Source: Actinomycetota bacterium
Lineage (GTDB): Bacteria; Actinomycetota; Actinomycetes; Actinomycetales; Cellulomonadaceae
Length of the DNA: 9,999 nucleotides
Assembly (NCBI GenBank): GCA_018898235.1
Contig: JAHIJU010000428.1
Span: 1 to 9,999, forward strand
Direction: 5' to 3'
Numbering within the stretch: the stretch's first letter is position 1; each line of letters opens with the position of its first letter. The translations under genes were made by a program, and so were the position numbers. The notes beneath the pieces were generated by a model. The model saw only the letters and a program-made list of their open reading frames with translations, was not told the origin of the DNA and made no database searches. Of this stretch, positions 5,992-9,999 are shown piece after piece.

Positions 5992-6348
5992 CTAGACCAC
6001 CCCGACCAGGTGCTCGACGACCGGCCCACCCGTGCGCGACACCGTGATCGCCAGCACGTCGATGCGGACCGAGGCCGGACGGGCGTCGTGGGCCGCCAAC
6101 CACGCGGCCGCGAGGCGCCGCAGCCGTGCCAGCTTGGTTCGGGTCACCGCCTCGGCGGGCGACCCATAGGTCCGGCTCCGCCGGGTCTTGACCTCGACCG
6201 CCACCAGCTCGTCACCGTCGAGTGCCACGAGGTCGAGCTCACCGTGCACGCACCGCCAGTTGCGGTCGAGCACCTGCCAGCCGGCAGCCTCCAGATGTGC
6301 TGCCGCGAGGTCCTCGCCGTACCGACCCACTGCCTCCGTGACGCGCAT
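5992..6348 (-). CDS. yraN: YraN family protein (UPF0102), predicted nuclease fold
   Basis: A 118-residue protein of the UPF0102 family. Its sequence resembles Holliday-junction-resolvase/restriction-endonuclease-like folds, but its biochemical role is not firmly established. Visible signatures are GRYGEDLAAAHLEAAGW (8-24), RNWRCVHGELDLVALDGDELVAVEVKTR (29-56), containing the probable metal-binding E37, D39 and the E52-V-K54 motif, and KLARLRRLAAAWL later on. The start is the ATG at 6348; the ribosome binding site before it is weak (GGCGG close to the start). The stop codon is immediately followed by the yifB GTG, so the two are translated as a unit. The yraN-comM-dprA linkage recurs widely and suggests a job in DNA uptake or recombination, which is inference. 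Confidence 0.93.
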   Translation of the reverse strand: MRVTEAVGRYGEDLAAAHLEAAGWQVLDRNWRCVHGELDLVALDGDELVAVEVKTRRSRTYGSPAEAVTRTKLARLRRLAAAWLAAHDARPASVRIDVLAITVSRTGGPVVEHLVGVV

Positions 6349-6441
6349 ACCGCCACGGTGCCGGTCGCCGCCGGCCCTGCGGTGCCCGGTCAGCCACGGT
6401 GCGACTGGCCGCGCCGGCCGCCACGGGCTGGGGACAGGTCG
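6349..6441 (-). other. 93-nt spacer before yraN with short direct repeats
   Basis: A GC-rich gap between the DUF2469 stop and yraN. It contains the 10-bp direct repeat GCCACGGTGC at 6352-6361 and 6393-6402, and a shorter related GCCACGG at 6420-6426. I see no convincing -10/-35 pair or terminator, so yraN may be read through from the lepB-rnhB transcript. Confidence 0.3.
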
Positions 6442-6759
6442 TCAGGCTCGGCCGACCTCACCCAGGTCGAGCTCGGCCTTCGCGAGCTCCTCCACGTTCA
6501 CATCCTTGAACGTCACGACCCGCACCGACTTCACAAACCGCGCCGAGCGGTACACGTCCCACACCCAGGCGTCCGTGAGCGACAGCTCGAAGTAGACCTC
6601 GCCCGCTGCCGAGCGCACCTGCAGATCGACCTGGTTGGCCAGGTAGAACCGCCGCTCGGTCTCCACCACGTAGGAGAACAGGCCGACGACGTCCCGGTAC
6701 TCGCGGTACAGGGCGAGCTCGGCATCGGTCTCGTAGTTCTCCAGGTCCTCGGCGCTCAC
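6442..6759 (-). CDS. DUF2469 conserved actinobacterial protein
   Basis: A 105-residue protein of DUF2469, a highly conserved actinobacterial family of unknown function found next to rnhB and yraN. It reads MSAEDLENYETDAELALYRE at the N-terminus, then EYRDVVGLFSYVVETERRFY, LQVRSAAGEVYFELSL, DAWVWDVYRSARFVK and VVTFKDVNVEELAK, matching the family over its full length. No signal peptide, membrane segment or known catalytic motif is visible, so it is probably a cytoplasmic acidic protein. The GTG at 6759 is chosen because family members begin with M/V-SAEDLE and because it overlaps the rnhB stop as GTGA. Upstream methionine codons belong to the end of rnhB in another frame. The near-invariance of the family implies an important role that this window does not reveal. 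Confidence 0.94.
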   Translation of the reverse strand: MSAEDLENYETDAELALYREYRDVVGLFSYVVETERRFYLANQVDLQVRSAAGEVYFELSLTDAWVWDVYRSARFVKSVRVVTFKDVNVEELAKAELDLGEVGRA

Positions 6760-7499
6760 CCGCCCATCATCCCCCATGGGCTGGGCGGGTCGACTGCTGG
6801 GACCGGTACGGGCCCGAGATCGGCCACCAGCCCCGGCAGCTTCCACGACCGGCGGTGCAGCCGGCACGGACCATGGGCCGCGAGCGCCGCCACGTGGTCG
6901 AACGAGGCGTAGCCCTTGTTGGCGGCCCAGCCGTAGTGCGGGAACTCGTCGGCGAGCGCCACCATCAGCGCGTCCCGCTCGCACTTGGCGAGCACCGAGG
7001 CGGCCGCCACGCTCGCGCACGTCCGGTCCGCCTTGACCAGGAGGTGCACCCGGCGGCCCACCGGCTGCTGCGGTGCGAACAGGTCGGCGGGCGTCGTGAG
7101 CCAGTCGTGCGCACCGTCGAGCAGGACGGCGTCCACGGGACCGCACTCGCGCTCGGCCACCGCGAGTGCACGCTGGCCCGCCAGGCGCAGCGCCGCGATG
7201 ATGCCGACCTCGTCGATCTCGGCAGCACTGGCGTGTCCGACGGCCCGCGCCCGCCCCCACCGGCGCAGCGCCGGTACGAGCGCCTGCCGGGCACCGGGGC
7301 TGAGCAGCTTCGAGTCGGCCACCCCGTGCGGGGCCGTCCGCGTCGCGAGGTCGACCACGACCACACCGACGCTCACCGGACCGGCCAACGACCCCCGCCC
7401 GACCTCGTCCATCCCGGCGATCAGTCGCGCGCCGCCCCGAAGCACCGAGCGCTCGTTCCTCAGGTGCGGCGGACGACGACCGCCCGCGGTCGTCGTCAC
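6756..7499 (-). CDS. rnhB: ribonuclease HII
   Basis: Cleaves RNA in RNA:DNA hybrids and removes single ribonucleotides from DNA using a two-metal site. The 247-residue protein carries GMDEVGRGSLAGPV (29-42, catalytic D31 and E32), DSKLLSPGAR (62-71), AVLLDGAHD (124-132, D128) and LVKADRTCASVAAASVLAKCERD (154-176, D158), giving the full D-E-D-D set. HYGWAANKGYAS near 188-199 matches the family's conserved G-Y/W-N-K-GY segment. The start is taken as GTG at 7499 because it overlaps the lepB stop as GTGA; there is no clear Shine-Dalgarno, so it probably depends on translational coupling. The first 26 residues are variable, and a later start cannot be excluded. Its own stop overlaps the DUF2469 start. 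The Pro-rich C-terminus (230-247) lies beyond the catalytic fold. Confidence 0.95.
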   Translation of the reverse strand: MTTTAGGRRPPHLRNERSVLRGGARLIAGMDEVGRGSLAGPVSVGVVVVDLATRTAPHGVADSKLLSPGARQALVPALRRWGRARAVGHASAAEIDEVGIIAALRLAGQRALAVAERECGPVDAVLLDGAHDWLTTPADLFAPQQPVGRRVHLLVKADRTCASVAAASVLAKCERDALMVALADEFPHYGWAANKGYASFDHVAALAAHGPCRLHRRSWKLPGLVADLGPVPVPAVDPPSPWGMMGG

Positions 7500-8311
7500 G
7501 ACGGGTTCGGCACCGAGGCGAACACCGCCCCGGGGTTCCTCAGCAGCGACAGGCGGTCCAGGGGCCACACCGTCACGAATGCCACGCCGACCACGTCGGA
7601 CATCGGCACCGCACCACCACCGGGACGCCCCTGGTTGTACCGGGAGTCGGCGGAGTGCTGACGGTTGTCGCCCATCACCCACAGGTAGCCGTCCGGCACC
7701 ACGACGTCGAAGACGACCTCGCTCGGCTGCGACCCCGGTTTGAGGTAGGTCTCGTCGAGGGCCACACCGTTGACCTTCACCGGCTGCCCGTCACCCGCGC
7801 ACGCCACACGATCGCCCGGCAGCCCGATGACCCGTTTGACCAGGTGGTCCCCCGAGTCGGTGGGCATGAGGCCGATCCACCGCAGCGCGCCGTCGACGAA
7901 CGCGACGACACCGGTCTCCCGAGAAGGGGCCGCGGGCGGCAGCCACCCGCCCGGGTCCTTGAAGACGACGATGTCGCCACGGTGCAGCGAGAACGGTCCG
8001 GGGACGAGCTTGGACACCAGGATGCGGTCGTGCACCACGAGGGTGTCATTCATCGAGTCCGACGGGATGAAGAACGCCTGGACCAGGAACGTCTTGACGA
8101 CCAGCGACAGCAGCACCGCGCTGACCACGATGATCGTGGTCTCGCGCAGCCAGGCGAGCGGCCCGCTGGGCGCTTCCTTGCGGCGGGGCTGCCGCCGGCC
8201 GTCACGCGGACGGACCGGCACCTGCTCCGCCGACCGGTCCGGGCCCGGCGCACCGGCTGCGAGCGGTGCGCCGAGGCCCGGGGTCGCCGGGTCGGCAGGC
8301 TCTGCGATCAC
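7496..8311 (-). CDS. lepB: signal peptidase I
   Basis: Membrane serine protease that removes signal peptides from Sec and Tat substrates on the outer face of the membrane. The 271-residue product has a cytoplasmic, Pro/Arg-rich N-terminal tail of about 57 residues and a single transmembrane helix at about 58-81 (TIIVVSAVLLSLVVKTFLVQ). Box B is IPSDSMNDTL with nucleophile S86. Box D is HLVKRVIGLPGDRV with general base K159. Box E is MGDNRQHSADSR at 213-224. This is the S26A Ser-Lys dyad architecture of Gram-positive type with one membrane anchor. The start is GTG at 8311 with only a weak upstream GTGGGC; the tail is variable in the family, so the exact start is uncertain. It lies 56 nt after rplS and overlaps rnhB by 4 nt. 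Only one copy is seen here, unlike the tandem lep genes of Streptomyces. Confidence 0.95.
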   Translation of the reverse strand: MIAEPADPATPGLGAPLAAGAPGPDRSAEQVPVRPRDGRRQPRRKEAPSGPLAWLRETTIIVVSAVLLSLVVKTFLVQAFFIPSDSMNDTLVVHDRILVSKLVPGPFSLHRGDIVVFKDPGGWLPPAAPSRETGVVAFVDGALRWIGLMPTDSGDHLVKRVIGLPGDRVACAGDGQPVKVNGVALDETYLKPGSQPSEVVFDVVVPDGYLWVMGDNRQHSADSRYNQGRPGGGAVPMSDVVGVAFVTVWPLDRLSLLRNPGAVFASVPNPS

Positions 8312-8367
8312 GCGCCCACTGTCGCACGCGCGGGCGGCGCAGCGCGAACGAGCAGTCGCACCACAGC

Positions 8368-8733
8368 TCAGCCCTTCTTGACCGGCAGCGCGTCGCGCTT
8401 CTCCTTGATCTTGGCCTTCTTGCCGCGCAGGTTGCGCAGGTAGTAGAGCTTGGCGCGCCGCACGTCACCGCGGGTGATGACCTCGATGGAGTCGATGGTC
8501 GGCGCGTGCAGCGGGAACGTGCGCTCGACGCCCACCCCGAAGCTGACCTTGCGGACCGTGAAGGTCTCGCGGACGCCGCCGCCCTGACGGGCGATCACGA
8601 CACCCTGGAAGGCCTGGACACGGGAGCGGGTGCCCTCGACGACCTTGACGTTCACCTTGACGGTGTCGCCGGCGCGGAACTCGGGAAGGTCGGAGCGGAG
8701 CGATGCCGCGTCGATCGGGTCGAGCGTATGCAT
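8368..8733 (-). CDS. rplS: 50S ribosomal protein L19
   Basis: Large-subunit protein at the 30S-50S interface. The 121-residue sequence contains LPEFRAGDTVKVNVKVVEG (16-34), RVQAFQGVVIARQGGGVRET (38-57), FTVRKVSFGVGVERTFPLHA and the basic tail RRAKLYYLRNLRGKKAKIKE, all standard L19 signatures. The ATG at 8733 is supported by GAGAGG at 8747-8742, eight bases upstream. The frame stays open upstream through the leader, but the family begins near here, so the longer version is rejected. It is separated from trmD by 216 nt that contain a hairpin and a possible promoter, so it may be expressed independently of rimM-trmD. No terminator with a T tract is visible in the 56 nt between it and lepB. Confidence 0.97.
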   Translation of the reverse strand: MHTLDPIDAASLRSDLPEFRAGDTVKVNVKVVEGTRSRVQAFQGVVIARQGGGVRETFTVRKVSFGVGVERTFPLHAPTIDSIEVITRGDVRRAKLYYLRNLRGKKAKIKEKRDALPVKKG

Positions 8734-8839
8734 GGGTGTCGCCTCTCGGCTCTGCCACCGGTCAGAGCAGTCATCCGGGTCTGCGCACCGAGCGGCGCGC
8801 GGACCACGTGGGGTCATGGACGTGACATGTGCGCTGCGC

Positions 8840-8860
8840 GACCGGCCAGGTCGGCCGGTC
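8840..8860 (-). repeat. perfect hairpin in the rplS leader
   Basis: GACCGGCC and GGCCGGTC are exact reverse complements around a 5-base loop, giving a very stable 8-bp stem about 107 nt before the rplS start. No U run follows it in the rplS direction, so it is not a standard intrinsic terminator. It may be a leader structure for L19 autoregulation or a partial barrier after trmD. Confidence 0.5.
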
Positions 8861-8918
8861 GGGCGTGGCCCGCGAAGTCCCCCCGGAGGCAGGGACAACG
8901 GGCGCGCACCGACCTGAC

Positions 8919-8949
8919 AGTGTGCCACACGGGCACCCGCTGGGCCCAA
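8919..8949 (-). promoter_or_regulatory. weak candidate promoter for rplS
   Basis: On the minus strand TTGGGC (8949-8944) is followed after 19 bp by CACACT (8924-8919), preceded by TGG as in an extended -10. The -10 keeps the conserved second-position A and final T, but the overall match is poor and the spacer is long. The same bases form the palindrome GTGTG-C-CACAC (8920-8930). The leader would be about 180 nt and include the hairpin at 8840-8860. Confidence 0.25.
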
Positions 8950-9723
8950 TCAGCCGGGCGGGACCAGACCGCCTTCTCGCACCGACCAGCCGAGCGCGCT
9001 CAGCACCGCCAGATCACCCCGGTCGAGCTGTGCCGGGTCGAGGGCGAGCAGCAGATCGGGCCGGCGCGCGGCCGTGCGTTCGATCGACCGGTCCCGCCGC
9101 CACCTGGCGACATTGCCGTGATGTCCCGACAGCAGGACCTCGGGGACCTCGAGGCCCGCCCAGGCGGTCGGCCGGGTGTAGACGGGGTACTCCAGCAGAC
9201 CGTCCCCGGCGTGCGACTCCTCGACGAGCGACTGCGGGTTCCCGATCACGCCGGGCAGCAGACGAGCGACGGCCTCGACCACCACCAGCGCCGCGACCTC
9301 GCCGCCGTTGACGACGTAGTCCCCGAGCGACACCTCGCTCACGGTGCCCGCCGCCGCGTAGTGCTCGACCACCCGGGCGTCGATGCCCTCGTACCGGCCG
9401 CACGCGATGACGAGCTGCTCGGTCCCGGCGAGATCGGCCGCCAGCTGCTGGGAGAACGGCTGCCCGGCCGGCGACGGGACCACGAGGTGCGCACCGGGCG
9501 TCATCACGGCGTCCAGGGCCTCGCCCCACACATCGGGGCGCATCACCATGCCCGCGCCACCACCGAACGGGGTGTCGTCGACCGTCCGGTGCCGGTCACG
9601 CGCCCAGTCGCGCAGGTCGTGGACCCGCAGGTCGAGCAGCCCGTCGCGCACGGCCTTGCCCACCAGCGACAGGTTCAGCGGCGCCAGGTACTCCGGAAAG
9701 ATCGAGACGACGTCGATACGCAC
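8950..9723 (-). CDS. trmD: tRNA (guanine-N1)-methyltransferase TrmD
   Basis: SPOUT-class methyltransferase that makes m1G at position 37 of tRNAs with G36, preventing +1 frameshifts; it works as a dimer with S-adenosylmethionine bound in a trefoil knot. The 257-residue protein starts MRIDVVSIFPEYLAPL and has TPFGGGAGMVM (51-61). The knot motifs are ACGRYEGIDARVVE (107-120) and VSLGDYVVNGGEVAALVVVEA (131-151), with R154 following. Then come GLLEYPVYTRP (175-185) and LLSGHHGNVARWRRD. The segment that reads EDSF in E. coli, containing the catalytic Asp169, reads EESH here (168-171), so a Glu replaces the Asp. The GTG start at 9723 lies one base after the rimM stop, with AGGA about ten bases upstream. 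Full length for the family, no sign of damage. Confidence 0.97.
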   Translation of the reverse strand: MRIDVVSIFPEYLAPLNLSLVGKAVRDGLLDLRVHDLRDWARDRHRTVDDTPFGGGAGMVMRPDVWGEALDAVMTPGAHLVVPSPAGQPFSQQLAADLAGTEQLVIACGRYEGIDARVVEHYAAAGTVSEVSLGDYVVNGGEVAALVVVEAVARLLPGVIGNPQSLVEESHAGDGLLEYPVYTRPTAWAGLEVPEVLLSGHHGNVARWRRDRSIERTAARRPDLLLALDPAQLDRGDLAVLSALGWSVREGGLVPPG

Positions 9724-9724
9724 G

Positions 9725-9999
9725 TCAGCTGCCGTCCTGCCCGGTCTCCTCGCTGATGACCAGGGCGTCGGCGTCCACGGCGAGCAGCCCGCCCGGCGGG
9801 TCGATCAGCACCCGACCGCCCGGGACGTCCACCACCGGGACGATCTGGCGGACGAACGGGACCCGGCTCACCGCGCCGTCGGGCTCCCGCAGCACCAGCA
9901 GGTCCTGCGCAGGCAGGTGCTCGAGGTCGACGACGGTGCCGAGCATCTCGTGGGTGCCCACCCGCTCGACCCGCAGGCCGATGAGCTCGTGGCGGTACC
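9725..9999 (-). CDS. rimM: ribosome maturation factor RimM, C-terminal part (cut by window edge)
   Basis: RimM binds S19 and helps mature the 30S head and the 3' domain of 16S rRNA. The visible 90 or so codons cover the C-terminal PRC-barrel domain. They read YRHELIGLRVER at the edge, then EMLGTVVDLEHLPAQDLLVL, RVPFVRQIVPVVDVPGGRVL and IDPPGGLL before an acidic tail ending ETGQDGS. The pattern of LxGLxV, LGTV, VPFV and the DPPGGLL signature is diagnostic. The frame is open through the right edge, so an internal GTG at 9961 is not the start; the N-terminal domain lies outside. The stop is one base from the trmD start, the usual tightly coupled rimM-trmD pair. Confidence 0.95.
   Translation of the reverse strand, partial: YRHELIGLRVERVGTHEMLGTVVDLEHLPAQDLLVLREPDGAVSRVPFVRQIVPVVDVPGGRVLIDPPGGLLAVDADALVISEETGQDGS

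Noticed and set aside
4651..6912. 753-codon open frame on the plus strand
   Set aside because: It lies antisense to yifB, yraN and DUF2469, which are clear full-length families. Its Arg/Gly/His-rich sequence is the usual product of the third-position GC bias of the real genes read on the other strand.
8266..9756. 496-codon open frame on the plus strand
   Set aside because: Antisense to rplS and trmD and crossing their leader; no domain is recognisable and its composition is that of a GC-bias shadow.
1..9999. Mobile element, CRISPR array, tRNA, toxin-antitoxin or defence island
   Set aside because: No terminal repeats, transposase or phage motifs, regularly spaced repeats, tRNA cloverleaf or orphan small gene pair could be found. 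Gene order is the standard actinobacterial core order throughout.

Overview
The window looks like core chromosome of a high-GC, Gram-positive actinobacterium. The evidence is strong GC bias in third codon positions, many GTG starts, stop/start overlaps, and the conserved block rimM-trmD-rplS-lepB-rnhB-DUF2469-yraN-yifB-dprA-xerC-sigma factor-M23 peptidase-rpsB. A WhiG/FliA-type sigma factor and the residues of TrmD and DUF2469 suggest Micrococcales, possibly near Cellulomonadaceae. That placement is from memory of the families, not from a search.

Layout. Every gene except one is on the minus strand, so the window reads right to left. From the right edge: the 3' part of rimM (16S processing) and trmD (tRNA m1G37 methyltransferase), 1 nt apart. 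A 216-nt leader with a hairpin comes next, then rplS (L19). After 56 nt comes lepB-rnhB-DUF2469, joined by 4-nt GTGA overlaps. After 93 nt comes yraN-yifB-dprA, again abutting or overlapping. A 209-nt gap, the least GC-rich stretch of the window, follows; it carries a perfect palindrome and presumably the promoter for xerC and the sigma factor, which overlap by ATGA. The only plus-strand gene, an exported M23-like peptidase, converges on the sigma factor and diverges from rpsB (S2), whose 5' end lies at the left edge.

How the genes fit together. The right part serves ribosome and tRNA maturation, protein export and RNA:DNA hybrid removal. The middle (YraN, YifB/ComM-like, DprA) is the common DNA-uptake and recombination neighbourhood. 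The left part pairs a Xer recombinase with an alternative sigma factor of the motility/development class.

I found no mobile element, CRISPR array, tRNA, phage gene or new defence system. The points worth a second look are small: the 3034-3049 palindrome, a Cys in place of a catalytic His in the peptidase, a Glu in place of the catalytic Asp in TrmD, and leader hairpins before rpsB and rplS.
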